Positions 43,212 through 52,386 of a stretch of 64,000 nt of DNA are shown here, piece after piece. How positions within the stretch are numbered: the first letter of the stretch is position 1; the number at the start of each line of letters is the position of its first letter. Under the pieces are notes generated by a model. The model was given only the letters and a program-made list of their open reading frames with translations. It did no database searches and had not been told where the DNA came from. Where the stretch lies: NCBI GenBank assembly GCA_001636495.1, contig KV440964.1, forward strand, positions 450,666 to 514,665, read 5' to 3'. This DNA comes from Sutcliffiella horikoshii. GTDB lineage: Bacteria; Bacillota; Bacilli; Bacillales; Bacillaceae_I. Position numbers and translations under genes: made by a program.

Positions 43212-44162
43212 TTAATCAAATAATGTACTAACGGATTTCTCTTCATGCACACGGATAATCGCTTCTGCAATAAGCTCTGCAACGGATAGTTGGGTAATTT
43301 TTTCAATCTTTTTCTCTTCCGGTAAAGAAATAGTGTTAGTGACTACCAACTCTTTAATTTTGGAGTTTTGGATACGTTCAATTGCCGGACCTGATAATAC
43401 TGGATGTGTACAGCATGCATACACTTCCTTCGCTCCATTTTCAATCAGGGCATTAGCCGCTAATGTAATCGTACCAGCTGTATCAATCATGTCATCAATC
43501 AAAATTGCCGTTCTGCCTTCAATATGACCAACAATGTTCATGACTTCCGCAACATTCGGGCGAGGTCTGCGTTTGTCAATGATAGCGATTGGTGCCTTCA
43601 GGCGATCTGCAAGCTTTCTTGCTCTTGTTACTCCACCATGGTCAGGGGAAACGATAACAAGATCTTCTAGATCTTTGCTGTCAAAGTACTCCGCCAAAAT
43701 AGGAACACCTATTAAGTGATCAATTAAGATATCAAAGAATCCTTGAATCTGTGGCGCATGCAGATCAAGCGTAATAACGCGGTCCGCTCCAGCAGTTTCT
43801 AGAAGGTTTGCCACTAATTTTGCCGTGATTGGCTCACGAGCTCGTGCTTTACGGTCTTGTCTGCCGTAACCATAGTATGGCATCACAATGTTGATTGTTT
43901 TTGCAGAGGCACGTTTAAGTGCATCAATCATGATAAGCGTCTCCATGATATGTTCATTTACTGGCGCGCTTGTAGATTGGATAACATACACGTCACATCC
44001 GCGGATACTTTCCTCGATGTTGATTTGTACCTCTCCATCACTGAAACGGGCAACGGAACATTTTCCGATTGGAACTCCTACGTGTTGTGCAATTTCTTCT
44101 GCTAAGGCTGTATTGGAATTTAACGTAAAAATCTTTAGATTAGAATCGGCATACTTTGACAT
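43212..44162 (-). CDS. prs: ribose-phosphate pyrophosphokinase
   Basis: Makes PRPP from ribose 5-phosphate and ATP for nucleotide, His and Trp synthesis. The 316 residues have the flexible loop [10 protein letters not shown] and [15 protein letters not shown], and the PRPP loop [11 protein letters not shown]. It follows glmU after 124 nt containing a repeat remnant. Its product is the effector of PurR encoded nearby. Confidence 0.97.
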   Translation of the reverse strand: MSKYADSNLKIFTLNSNTALAEEIAQHVGVPIGKCSVARFSDGEVQINIEESIRGCDVYVIQSTSAPVNEHIMETLIMIDALKRASAKTINIVMPYYGYGRQDRKARAREPITAKLVANLLETAGADRVITLDLHAPQIQGFFDILIDHLIGVPILAEYFDSKDLEDLVIVSPDHGGVTRARKLADRLKAPIAIIDKRRPRPNVAEVMNIVGHIEGRTAILIDDMIDTAGTITLAANALIENGAKEVYACCTHPVLSGPAIERIQNSKIKELVVTNTISLPEEKKIEKITQLSVAELIAEAIIRVHEEKSVSTLFD

Positions 44163-44218
44163 GATATCTTGAACCCTCCGCTAGGTTTATTTATTGGCTA
44201 CTTTAGTTGAAAACTCTG

Positions 44219-44262
44219 TAAACACCGCTGTTGATTTCCGCACTGGGCTTCAATCAACAGCT
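44219..44262 (+). repeat. palindromic intergenic repeat, copy D (internally deleted remnant)
   Basis: Keeps the TAAACACCG start, both termini CTGTTGATT and AATCAACAG, and GCACTGGGCTTC, but lacks about 95 bp of core. The junction falls at GCTTC, a pentamer present on both flanks of the missing part in full copies. It lies between prs and glmU. Confidence 0.88.
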
Positions 44263-44286
44263 GCAAAACTCTCTGAAACAGTTGAT

Positions 44287-45657
44287 TTATTTATTGTGAA
44301 GCTTGTTTACGTAGTTTTCTTTGTTTACTTGGCGAGCGCGTGCGATGGACAGTGCTTCTCCAGGTACATCTTCTGTGATGGTGGAGCCAGCTGCAACATA
44401 GGCGTTTTTGCCGATTGTCACAGGTGCCACCAAGTTAGAGTTGCAACCTACAAAGACACCATCTTCAATCTTAGTTAAATATTTATTTTTCCCATCATAG
44501 TTGACTGTAATCGAACCGCATCCGAGGTTCACATCCGCTCCAACTTCCGCATCCCCGATATAGCTGAGGTGGGAAGCCTTGCTTCCGTTTCCGAATGTCG
44601 CTTTTTTCACTTCTACAAAGTTGCCAAGCTTCACTTCATTACCAATGTTGGAATCTGGTCTGACGTGGGCAAATGGTCCGATATTTACATCATTACCAAT
44701 TGCGCTGTCATGTGCAACCGATTGGCGAATGGTTGTACGGTCCCCGATTTCGCAGTCTTTAATTTCAGAGTTTGGACCGATGATGCAATCTTCCCCAATT
44801 TTCGCAGCACCTACGATGACGGAACCAGGGTTGATGACAGTATCTCTACCAATCTCCGCATCTGCAGAAATATACGTATTATCTGGATCAATGATGCTTA
44901 CCCCATTGATCATATGTTTTTTATTGATTCTTTTCTTCATGGTTTTTTCAGCCTGTGATAGCGCTACTCTGTCATTGACTCCAAGTGTTTCATCAAAGTC
45001 CAATGTCTGATAAGCCGAAACGATATCACCTTGCTCTTTCAAGATTTCAATAACATCAGGCAGGTAGTACTCGCCTTGGACGTTATCATTGGACACATTA
45101 TTAAGCGCTGTAAAAAGTGCTTCGTTGTCAAAACAGTAAGTACCTGTATTGATTTCTGTCACTTTACGTTCTTCTTCATTCGCATCCTTGTGCTCCACAA
45201 TTTTCCCAACATGTCCTTCGCTGTTACGAATAATACGTCCATAACCTGTAGGATCTTCCGCATAAGCTGTCAGAATCGTAGCCTTCGCACCAGTGTTCTC
45301 GTGCAAATCAAGCAATTCCTGCATCGTTTCCGGTGTGATAAGTGGAGTATCTCCACAAATGACAAGGGTTACGCCTTTTTTATCTTGCAACATCGGTGCG
45401 GCTTGCATGACGGCGTGTGCCGTTCCCAGTTGCTCTGCCTGAAGGGCATATTCACTCTTCGTTCCCAGATGACTCTTTACCGTTTCCGCTCCATGTCCAA
45501 CCACTGTCACGATCTTCTCAAAGTTCAGTGCAGAAACATGGTCGACAACATGTTGTACCATCGGCTTGCCACAAACAGGGTGTAACACTTTATATAATTT
45601 TGATTTCATTCGTGTACCTTGACCAGCTGCTAATATTACGGCATATCGATTTATCAT
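44287..45657 (-). CDS. glmU: bifunctional GlcNAc-1-P uridyltransferase / GlcN-1-P acetyltransferase
   Basis: Makes UDP-GlcNAc for peptidoglycan. The 456 residues equal B. subtilis. The N-terminal nucleotidyltransferase has [11 protein letters not shown] and GDTPL. The C-terminal left-handed beta-helix shows hexapeptide repeats, the [11 protein letters not shown] acetyl-CoA region and catalytic-site segment. ATG at 45657 follows GGAGG; 45675 lies within the ribosome-site region. Confidence 0.97.
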   Translation of the reverse strand: MINRYAVILAAGQGTRMKSKLYKVLHPVCGKPMVQHVVDHVSALNFEKIVTVVGHGAETVKSHLGTKSEYALQAEQLGTAHAVMQAAPMLQDKKGVTLVICGDTPLITPETMQELLDLHENTGAKATILTAYAEDPTGYGRIIRNSEGHVGKIVEHKDANEEERKVTEINTGTYCFDNEALFTALNNVSNDNVQGEYYLPDVIEILKEQGDIVSAYQTLDFDETLGVNDRVALSQAEKTMKKRINKKHMINGVSIIDPDNTYISADAEIGRDTVINPGSVIVGAAKIGEDCIIGPNSEIKDCEIGDRTTIRQSVAHDSAIGNDVNIGPFAHVRPDSNIGNEVKLGNFVEVKKATFGNGSKASHLSYIGDAEVGADVNLGCGSITVNYDGKNKYLTKIEDGVFVGCNSNLVAPVTIGKNAYVAAGSTITEDVPGEALSIARARQVNKENYVNKLHNK

Positions 45658-45766
45658 AACGGCCTCCATTTTCACCTAATTATCCATTACGAATATATCC
45701 TAAAACGGTGCCCATTTCAAGGAAGTACACGAAAGTACATTTATTTGTCAAAAAAAAAAGACCAAA

Positions 45767-45797
45767 AGAAAAAACAGGCCGCATAACAGCCTGTTTC
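45767..45797 (-). terminator. spoVG terminator
   Basis: AAACAGGC, 9-nt loop, GCCTGTTTTTTC on the minus strand. Confidence 0.88.
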
Positions 45798-45809
45798 ACC
45801 TTCTATCAA

Positions 45810-46100
45810 TTAAGAAGCTCCTGCTTCTTCGTATTCTACTTCTAATTCGCCTAAGCGGTGGTACTCTGCTAGAACCGCTTCTTGGATTTTTCCACGCGTT
45901 CCGGAATTGATCGGATGCGCAATATCACGGAATTCTCCATCCGGCGTACGTTTACTTGGCATCGCAACGAACAAACCGTTGTTTCCATCAATTACACGGA
46001 TATCATGAACAACGAATTCATGATCCAACGTGATGGATGCGATAGCTCTCATGCGACCATCGGTATTTACGCGGCGTAATCTTACGTCAGTTACTTCCAT
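45810..46100 (-). CDS. spoVG: septation/regulatory protein SpoVG
   Basis: A 96-residue nucleic-acid-binding regulator. It is nearly identical to the B. subtilis protein ([20 protein letters not shown]..., [13 protein letters not shown]). ATG at 46100 follows GGTGGTG; the longer frame to 46124 crosses this site. SigH-type promoter upstream; AbrB represses it in B. subtilis. Confidence 0.97.
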   Translation of the reverse strand: MEVTDVRLRRVNTDGRMRAIASITLDHEFVVHDIRVIDGNNGLFVAMPSKRTPDGEFRDIAHPINSGTRGKIQEAVLAEYHRLGELEVEYEEAGAS

Positions 46101-46145
46101 TCTGTTCACCACCTTTTGTCCCAATAAAAAAACTTAGTATTATAA

Positions 46146-46170
46146 ATTCTCTAAATTTTCTAGAATTCCT
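46146..46170 (-). promoter_or_regulatory. spoVG SigH-type promoter
   Basis: -35 AGGAATT (46164-46170), 12 nt, -10 GAGAAT (46146-46151), matching the SigH AGGA-/GAAT pattern. Confidence 0.7.
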
Positions 46171-46174
46171 TCTT

Positions 46175-46198
46175 ATTTTCAAAAATTTTTTTGAAAAT
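46175..46198. repeat. 24-bp AT-rich palindrome upstream of spoVG
   Basis: ATTTTCAAAAA-TT-TTTTTGAAAAT, perfect arms, five bases upstream of the SigH -35. No T-run follows on the minus strand, so it is a poor terminator and may be a protein site or curved DNA. Confidence 0.8.
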
Positions 46199-46229
46199 TT
46201 TGGGCAAAATGGTGGAAAAAGAACAGATT

Positions 46230-46604
46230 CTATTTTACTAGAGCGATAACCTCAATTTCGACAAGAACATCTTTGGGCAAGCGGGCCACTTCCACGCAGG
46301 ATCTTGCGGGCTTGTGTGTATGAAAGTACTCTCCATAGACCTCGTTGATTTCCCCAAACTGATTCATATCTTTAATGAAAACGGTGGCTTTCACTACCGT
46401 GTCCAAAGAAGCGCCAGCCTCTTCCAAAACCGCTTGCAGGTTTTTAAAGACCTGATGCGTCTGTTCTTTTACATCCCCTTCAAGCAAGTCGCCGTTTGCC
46501 ATTAAAGGTATCTGACCGGAACTATAAAACAGGTTGTTGACGATAATCCCCTGGGAGTATGGACCTATTGCCTTTGGAGCAGCGTCTGTATGAACAACTT
46601 TCAT
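46230..46604 (-). CDS. yabJ: RidA-family enamine/imine deaminase YabJ
   Basis: A trimeric deaminase that clears reactive enamines. The 124 residues contain [15 protein letters not shown] and the arginine in [12 protein letters not shown] (substrate carboxylate). ATG at 46604 follows AAAGGGTG; a GTG at 46616 is too near it. It follows purR and shares its operon, as in B. subtilis where it is needed for purine control. Confidence 0.95.
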   Translation of the reverse strand: MKVVHTDAAPKAIGPYSQGIIVNNLFYSSGQIPLMANGDLLEGDVKEQTHQVFKNLQAVLEEAGASLDTVVKATVFIKDMNQFGEINEVYGEYFHTHKPARSCVEVARLPKDVLVEIEVIALVK

Positions 46605-46619
46605 TTTCTTACACACCCT

Positions 46620-47462
46620 TTACTTTAACTTTATATTTTCCTTAACATGCTGTAGATAGTTACCTTGCTGCACTTCAATCTGACGGTCTCTTTCACTTAC
46701 TTTATCAAGTTTGGCCAGTGAAACATAATCATCAATTAGGCGTTCTTCAATATTTTCAGATTCCACGAGAATCCCGATTCCAGCAACATTCGCCTGGAAT
46801 TCAGCAAGCAGGTTCACCATTCCGCTGACGGTTCCTCCCGCTTTCATGAAGTCATCAATAATCAGTACATTAGACCCCGTTTCCAGGCTTCTTTTTGCCA
46901 GAACCATGGTTTGGATCCGCTTGGATGAACCGGAAACATAATTGATGCTTACAGTGGAGCCCTCCGTTACCCTGCTGTCACGTCTGACAATGACAACCGG
47001 TACGTTTAAGAAACTTGCCACGGCATGAGCTAGAGGAATGCCTTTTGTGGCCATCGTCATGACAATATCCACTTTTTTATGACTAAATGCTGTTGCAAAC
47101 ATCTTTCCCACTTTACTTAACACTTTCGGGTTCCCCAAAATATCCGTCATGTATAGGTAACCACCAGGCAGCAATCTTTCCGGCTTTGCGATCATCTCAC
47201 ATAGTTCCTCCAGATATGCTGCTGCTTCTTCATGACTTACATAAGGGATATATCGTACACCTCCAGCAGCGCCAGGTACGGTAACGAGCGTGCCTATCCC
47301 CTGCTGTTCGAACGTTTGTTTAATGATTCCTAGATCTTCGCTGATGGAAGACTTCGCGGACCCATAACGGTCTGCAAAGAAGGAAAGCGGAACCAACCCT
47401 TGTGGATGTTGCAGCAAATAATGTGTCATGTCCACAAGACGACCACTTCGACGTAATTTCAT
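46620..47462 (-). CDS. purR: purine operon repressor PurR
   Basis: PRPP-responsive repressor with an N-terminal winged helix (1-75) and a phosphoribosyltransferase-like domain. The PRPP loop VLIIDDFMKAGGT is intact. The 280 residues resemble B. subtilis throughout. ATG follows AGGAGG. Two PurBoxes overlap its promoter, so autoregulation is likely. Confidence 0.97.
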   Translation of the reverse strand: MKLRRSGRLVDMTHYLLQHPQGLVPLSFFADRYGSAKSSISEDLGIIKQTFEQQGIGTLVTVPGAAGGVRYIPYVSHEEAAAYLEELCEMIAKPERLLPGGYLYMTDILGNPKVLSKVGKMFATAFSHKKVDIVMTMATKGIPLAHAVASFLNVPVVIVRRDSRVTEGSTVSINYVSGSSKRIQTMVLAKRSLETGSNVLIIDDFMKAGGTVSGMVNLLAEFQANVAGIGILVESENIEERLIDDYVSLAKLDKVSERDRQIEVQQGNYLQHVKENIKLK

Positions 47463-47476
47463 GCTTTTTCCTCCTA

Positions 47477-47527
47477 AAATCCGAATATTCTAATGTAAAT
47501 ATAACATTAATATACGGATTTAATCAA
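47477..47527 (-). promoter_or_regulatory. purR promoter with inverted pair of PurR boxes
   Basis: PurBox 1 AAATCCGAATATT (47477-47489, plus strand; 12/13 to AWWWCCGAACWWT) faces PurBox 2 AAATCCGTATATT (47509-47521, minus strand; 11/13), 19 bp apart. A minus-strand promoter TTGATT (47522-47527)-18 nt-TATATT (47498-47503) overlaps them. Confidence 0.82.
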
Positions 47528-48389
47528 GGCTGTTCCGCTCTCCGATAATCCTGACGGCAAACACCTGGTCGCAAAATCCTCTTAAGCCATTGTAGATCCG
47601 GTGCATTCTGGAGTCATATTGGACAATTCCAAAAACAGTCGGACCGCTTCCACTCATCAATACAGCGTCTGCACCGAAGCGCTTCATCTGGTCTTTGATA
47701 TGGGACACCTCGGGATAGAGTTTTAATGTGACACTTTCCAATACATTGCCTACAAGCCCGATCATTTTTTCATAATCATTCTCATGAATCGCCTCAAGCA
47801 TCCCATCTACATCTGGATGTGTCACCTTTTCAAGATTAAGGTTGTTGTACACTTCTGCTGTTGAAACTCCGATGGTCGGTTTGGCAAGAACAATCCAGCT
47901 ATGCGGAGGTGCAGGGATATGCTTGATAATCTCCCCTCTTCCCGTTGCCAGGGCGGTACCGCCATACACACAGAAAGAAACGTCCGAACCAATTTCCGCT
48001 CCAATCTCTGCAAGCTCATCGAGGGAAAGTCCCAATTTCCATAGTCTGTTCAAGCCTCGAAGCGTAGCGGCAGCATCACTGCTTCCGCCTGCCAATCCTG
48101 CCGCTACAGGTATGACTTTTGTAATGGCAATGGATACTCCTTTTGGCACGTTATACCTTTCTTTCAAAAGAGAGGCAGCCTGATAAGCCAAATTTCGATT
48201 GTCGTCCGGCACATAGCGATTGTGGGAAATGATACTAATCTGCCCATCCTTACGTTCTGATAGCTCAATTCGATCTGCCAGGTCGATGGTGGTCATGATC
48301 ATTCTCACTTCATGAAATCCGTCTGGACGCTTATGTAGCACATCTAGCGACAAATTGATTTTCGCTGGTGCTTTTTCTAACAGTCTCAC
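47520..48389 (-). CDS. ispE: 4-diphosphocytidyl-2-C-methyl-D-erythritol kinase
   Basis: MEP-pathway isoprenoid enzyme of the GHMP kinase family. The 289 residues equal B. subtilis. [12 protein letters not shown] starts the protein, the ATP loop is [14 protein letters not shown], and [10 protein letters not shown] is motif III. The start is GTG at 48389, six bases after TAGGTG; GTG at 48398 overlaps the ribosome site. An extended -10 TGGTACAAT is at 48428-48436. Confidence 0.95.
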   Translation of the reverse strand: MRLLEKAPAKINLSLDVLHKRPDGFHEVRMIMTTIDLADRIELSERKDGQISIISHNRYVPDDNRNLAYQAASLLKERYNVPKGVSIAITKVIPVAAGLAGGSSDAAATLRGLNRLWKLGLSLDELAEIGAEIGSDVSFCVYGGTALATGRGEIIKHIPAPPHSWIVLAKPTIGVSTAEVYNNLNLEKVTHPDVDGMLEAIHENDYEKMIGLVGNVLESVTLKLYPEVSHIKDQMKRFGADAVLMSGSGPTVFGIVQYDSRMHRIYNGLRGFCDQVFAVRIIGERNSLD

Positions 48390-48509
48390 TTTCTTCACCT
48401 ACTTTATTCGTCTCCAATTATCTATGTATTGTACCATATTCCCGGTAAGAAATATCTCCATGAATGGGAAATATTATGTCCCCTGGGCATTAAATAGGTG
48501 CGCCTTTGC

Positions 48510-48541
48510 CAAAAAACCGAAGCGGCATGCACTTCGGTTTT
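48510..48541 (-). terminator. sspF terminator
   Basis: AAACCGAAGTG-CAT-GCCGCTTCGGTTTTTT on the minus strand, ten bases past the stop. Confidence 0.9.
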
Positions 48542-48551
48542 GAATTCGCCA

Positions 48552-48734
48552 TTATTTTTGCTGATTCTGGACAAGTTGTCGCTCTGCTAGTTCTATTGCA
48601 CGTTTGACCATATTTCCGGCATCCTTCGCCTTTATTCCGCCCCAGCCTTCACTTTGGACCACATCATAAAAGCCAAGCTCTTTTGCCAGTTCTTCTTTCA
48701 GCTGATGAGACATTACACGTCTTCGTCTGCTCAT
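48552..48734 (-). CDS. sspF: small acid-soluble spore protein SspF (alpha/beta-type)
   Basis: A 60-residue DNA-binding spore protein. It shows the alpha/beta SASP pattern: [42 protein letters not shown] at 48734 follows GGGGG by eight bases; the longer frame to 48776 crosses the promoter. A SigG-like promoter lies upstream. Confidence 0.95.
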   Translation of the reverse strand: MSRRRRVMSHQLKEELAKELGFYDVVQSEGWGGIKAKDAGNMVKRAIELAERQLVQNQQK

Positions 48735-48776
48735 GATAAAAGCCCCCTTCATAATGATCAATATTGGCGACATCAT

Positions 48777-48807
48777 TAGTATTGGGAGGCTTTTGTGATT
48801 TTATAAG
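48777..48807 (-). promoter_or_regulatory. sspF SigG-type promoter (probable)
   Basis: -10 AATACTA (48777-48783), 18 nt, -35 CTTATA (48802-48807), a fair match to TGNATA/CATACTA. Confidence 0.55.
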
Positions 48808-48832
48808 CGGTTATATATGTATTTCTATCGCT

Positions 48833-48973
48833 TTAAGCACCGCTGTTGATTTCCACAAAAGGCTGCGCTTTCCGCGGGGCGACCTTGAGCCTCCTCGGGC
48901 TGCGCCCTGCGGGGTCTCAAGATTGTCGCTACCTCCCCGCAGGAGTCTTCGCCTTTTGCTCCAATCACCAGCT
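48833..48973 (+). repeat. palindromic intergenic repeat, copy E
   Basis: TTAAGCACCG start; termini CTGTTGATT and ATCACCAG with one unpaired position. Core as in copy A (GCGACCTTGAG/CTCAAGATTGTCGC) but the apex is GGGC-TGC-GCCC, a different yet perfect small hairpin. It lies between sspF and veg. Confidence 0.9.
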
Positions 48974-49014
48974 GGGATATTTTTAGGCAAAATAAAAAGC
49001 AGCAAACAAATTGT

Positions 49015-49278
49015 CTACTGCCCACTAATGGCCATATTTCCTTCTTCAAAAAATGTAAGTTGTACCGTCTCTGTGAGGACATCTGCATAGCTGTAGGATA
49101 CACGTTCAAAAGCATTTTCGTCTTGATCTAGTTCTATTACAAATACTGATGGATAAGTTTCTGCTAATATCCCAATGCGCTCAATTGTCTTTCTACGACC
49201 ACCGTTAGCACGAAGAGTTAACTTTTTACCTAAATTAGAATCTAACGTTCTTTTGATATCTACTAACGTTTTTCCCAT
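49015..49278 (-). CDS. veg: Veg protein
   Basis: A highly expressed 87-residue protein that in B. subtilis stimulates biofilm matrix genes through SinR/SlrR. The [30 protein letters not shown] and [14 protein letters not shown] segments are near-identical. ATG at 49278 follows GAGGTGGAG. Two SigA promoters are visible upstream. Confidence 0.95.
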   Translation of the reverse strand: MGKTLVDIKRTLDSNLGKKLTLRANGGRRKTIERIGILAETYPSVFVIELDQDENAFERVSYSYADVLTETVQLTFFEEGNMAISGQ

Positions 49279-49305
49279 TTTACTCCACCTCACTATACTA
49301 TATCT

Positions 49306-49334
49306 AGTGTAACACATTTTCAACTAAAAATCAA
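49306..49334 (-). promoter_or_regulatory. possible second veg promoter
   Basis: TTGATT (49329-49334), 17 nt, TACACT (49306-49311), downstream of the stronger promoter. Confidence 0.4.
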
Positions 49335-49346
49335 ATAAAACTTAAA

Positions 49347-49376
49347 ATTATAACAACCCCTAAAGCAACCTGTCAA
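49347..49376 (-). promoter_or_regulatory. strong veg SigA promoter
   Basis: Perfect TTGACA (49371-49376) and TATAAT (49347-49352), 18 nt apart. Confidence 0.88.
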
Positions 49377-49507
49377 TATATTTCATTCAACAATTATCAT
49401 CATATGTCTACATTTACTTTGTACAATAATCGGAATAATTATGTATAAAATTTAAAAACGGTCTAAAATCCGTATAAATAAAGGATTTGAACAGGTCTGT
49501 GAATACG

Positions 49508-49545
49508 ACAAAAAAACCCTTAACTTTTCATCGCTAAGAGTTTTC
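49508..49545 (-). terminator. yabG terminator (weak stem)
   Basis: ACTCTTA, loop, TTAAGGGT followed by TTTTTT, overlapping the yabG stop. Confidence 0.6.
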
Positions 49546-50433
49546 GTCTTCCTCATCTTCCTTATATGGCCTGAACGGCATTCCAGTTCGCAGCACGCCT
49601 CTTGTTTCTATTCCACCCAACCCTTTATCGCCTGTTAATGTATTTCGCAATAGATCCCAAACGTTCACTCTTTCCATAAAAGGGGTGAAGCAGATCCGCC
49701 CAACAATATATACCGGGTCCAAAGCATGGATGTTTACACGCGATGGGGAGCTTGCAAAATTTGCGCCGGCCTGTATTAGTGATTCGAAATGGGATTGGCA
49801 AGCTCCTGCAAAGATGACCAACTGATCCAAATTCGGTTGAATCCTCCGTGCTTCTTTTACCGTCTGTACAAAGTGCCATGAATGCCGATAAGCTTTGATA
49901 TCTGAGACTTTCCCCTTACTTTTGGAATAAGCATCATGCCCTGTGACAACCAGAATATCAGGTCGGTATCTTTCCATCAGCTCGGTGATTTTAAGAGGCA
50001 TTTCCTTCTCATTCGCATGCACCCCATGGACTGGCACTCCAATTCTCTCGTAAAGCTCCAGGCACTTTTTCAGATACAGTGGATCTCCATCCAAATGAAG
50101 GACCTTTCCAGGTACTTGAAAATAGTTCTGATCGGTACTATAGCCACCTGTTGCCTCGTATTCATTCTTTTCACGAATAAGCTGGTAGTCCTGTTGCAAT
50201 AGCTGCAGTGACCTGTTTACCTTGGACTCTGCCCTTTGCTTTCTGGTCATGTGCTCTTTTCCATCCACCACTTTCAGGTCTTCGTAAGGGGCATCGGCCA
50301 TCAGCCTGACATCTTCCCCATATAATAAAACAACACGCTGTTTTAATTCATTCTCATGTATATCCATCACACGAAATAATAGATCATAGTTATAGGACTT
50401 TCGCGCAACAATGTCTCCAATTTTCAGCATCAT
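49534..50433 (-). CDS. yabG: sporulation-specific protease YabG
   Basis: Mother-cell protease that trims spore-coat proteins. The 299 residues start with a Tudor/SH3-like strand segment (MMLKIGDIVARKSYNYDLLFRV) and contain the VLHLDGDPLYLKKCLELYERI, VVTGHDAY and VIFAGACQSHFESL segments; the last two hold plausible His and Cys catalytic residues (clan CD-like order, inferred). SigK control is known in B. subtilis. Confidence 0.94.
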   Translation of the reverse strand: MMLKIGDIVARKSYNYDLLFRVMDIHENELKQRVVLLYGEDVRLMADAPYEDLKVVDGKEHMTRKQRAESKVNRSLQLLQQDYQLIREKNEYEATGGYSTDQNYFQVPGKVLHLDGDPLYLKKCLELYERIGVPVHGVHANEKEMPLKITELMERYRPDILVVTGHDAYSKSKGKVSDIKAYRHSWHFVQTVKEARRIQPNLDQLVIFAGACQSHFESLIQAGANFASSPSRVNIHALDPVYIVGRICFTPFMERVNVWDLLRNTLTGDKGLGGIETRGVLRTGMPFRPYKEDEEDENS

Positions 50434-50562
50434 CTTTTTCCCTCCAACTGGGAGAAGGCATTTACCCCAACGGTCTATCTAACCTAGAGTATGCAGGATG
50501 TTTGAGGTGTGTGAGCATTTTCCATTGGCTAGAGAAGGTTGATATGCTATAAGAAAAACCGG

Positions 50563-50600
50563 GCAAAAAACCTAATAATTTTAGTTGTTAGGTTTTTTGC
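50563..50600. terminator. bidirectional terminator-like hairpin
   Basis: GCAAAAAACCTAA-12 nt-TTAGGTTTTTTGC, a perfect 13-bp inverted repeat with T-runs on both strands, directly against repeat copy F. Confidence 0.8.
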
Positions 50601-50601
50601 C

Positions 50602-50728
50602 GCTGTTGATTTCCACAAACGGCTTCGCTTTCCGCGGGAGGAAGGGACAGGTGAGACCCCTGAAGCGGTGTGAGGAGGCTCACGGACCGCCCGCAGGCAA
50701 GCGAAGCGCCTGGAACGGAAATCAACAG
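50602..50728. repeat. palindromic intergenic repeat, copy F (variant subtype)
   Basis: Same termini (CTGTTGATTTCC at the left, GGAAATCAACAG at the right, a perfect 12-bp pair) and the GGCTTCGCTTTCCGCGGG arm. The middle is in the opposite sense: GTGAGACCCC...GGAGGCTCAC. It lies between two terminators downstream of ksgA. Confidence 0.88.
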
Positions 50729-50742
50729 AATCATAAATCATA

Positions 50743-51653
<911 letters not shown>

Positions 51654-52208
51654 TTATTGCTCCTCCTGGTCTATTTTCGTCAATGCGTGTTTTAATCGCT
51701 CCAAGGAGATATGGAACATCTGCAGCCTTTTTTGCAACTGCTTGCCGTTTGTATAGCCAATGTTCAACTCCATGCCTAATCGCTCTCTTCTTGCCTTGGA
51801 TTTAGGACCGGCAACCAGTCCATAGTAAACAAGCGCTTCAAACGGGATTTCTTCCGTTTCCTGTTCATATTCCTGATGCAATCCTTCGAGTGCCTGTTGA
51901 ATATCTTTTACTGAAGCATGCTCCACGCCGATTCCTTTTCCGTTTTTGCCACGGGCCTTATCCTTTGGCAAAAAGGCATGCTTGCAACCAGGAACAGCTT
52001 GTCTGATGGTATGACGGATCTTTTCACCGGGATAGTCCGGGTCTGTGAATACAATGACCCCTCTTGTATCCTGCGCATGCTTGATCCGGCTCAGGATCTC
52101 TTCATTGATGGCAGAACCACCTGTTTCAATGGTATCTGCGTCCACTGCCCGTTTTATGGCGACTGTATCATCTTTTCCTTCCACCACGATAATTTCTTTT
52201 ATTTTCAT
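51654..52208 (-). CDS. rnmV: ribonuclease M5
   Basis: Matures 5S rRNA. The 184 residues start with a Toprim domain (VVEGKDD with catalytic Glu, TDPDYPGEK) and have a C-terminal 5S/ L18-recognition region. ATG at 52208 is used; the TTG at 52220 is within TTGGAGG, its ribosome site. It pairs with ksgA in the conserved order. Confidence 0.95.
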   Translation of the reverse strand: MKIKEIIVVEGKDDTVAIKRAVDADTIETGGSAINEEILSRIKHAQDTRGVIVFTDPDYPGEKIRHTIRQAVPGCKHAFLPKDKARGKNGKGIGVEHASVKDIQQALEGLHQEYEQETEEIPFEALVYYGLVAGPKSKARRERLGMELNIGYTNGKQLQKRLQMFHISLERLKHALTKIDQEEQ

Positions 52209-52343
52209 TTTTTCCTCCAAAAAGGTGAAACTTTTCTTCTATGATAAACGTCTAATTGTTGAAAAGAAAATCAAAAAACAAACAATAGTATGTATTCTAC
52301 TTTATTTTGTCTTTCTTGACTAATATTTATTTTATTTTAACAG

Positions 52344-52373
52344 AAAAAAGCAGAGGCTAAAAACCCCTGCTAA
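52344..52373 (-). terminator. yabE terminator
   Basis: AGCAGGGG-loop-CCTCTGCT followed by TTTTTTC. Confidence 0.9.
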
Positions 52374-52386
52374 GTCAACTATCAAT

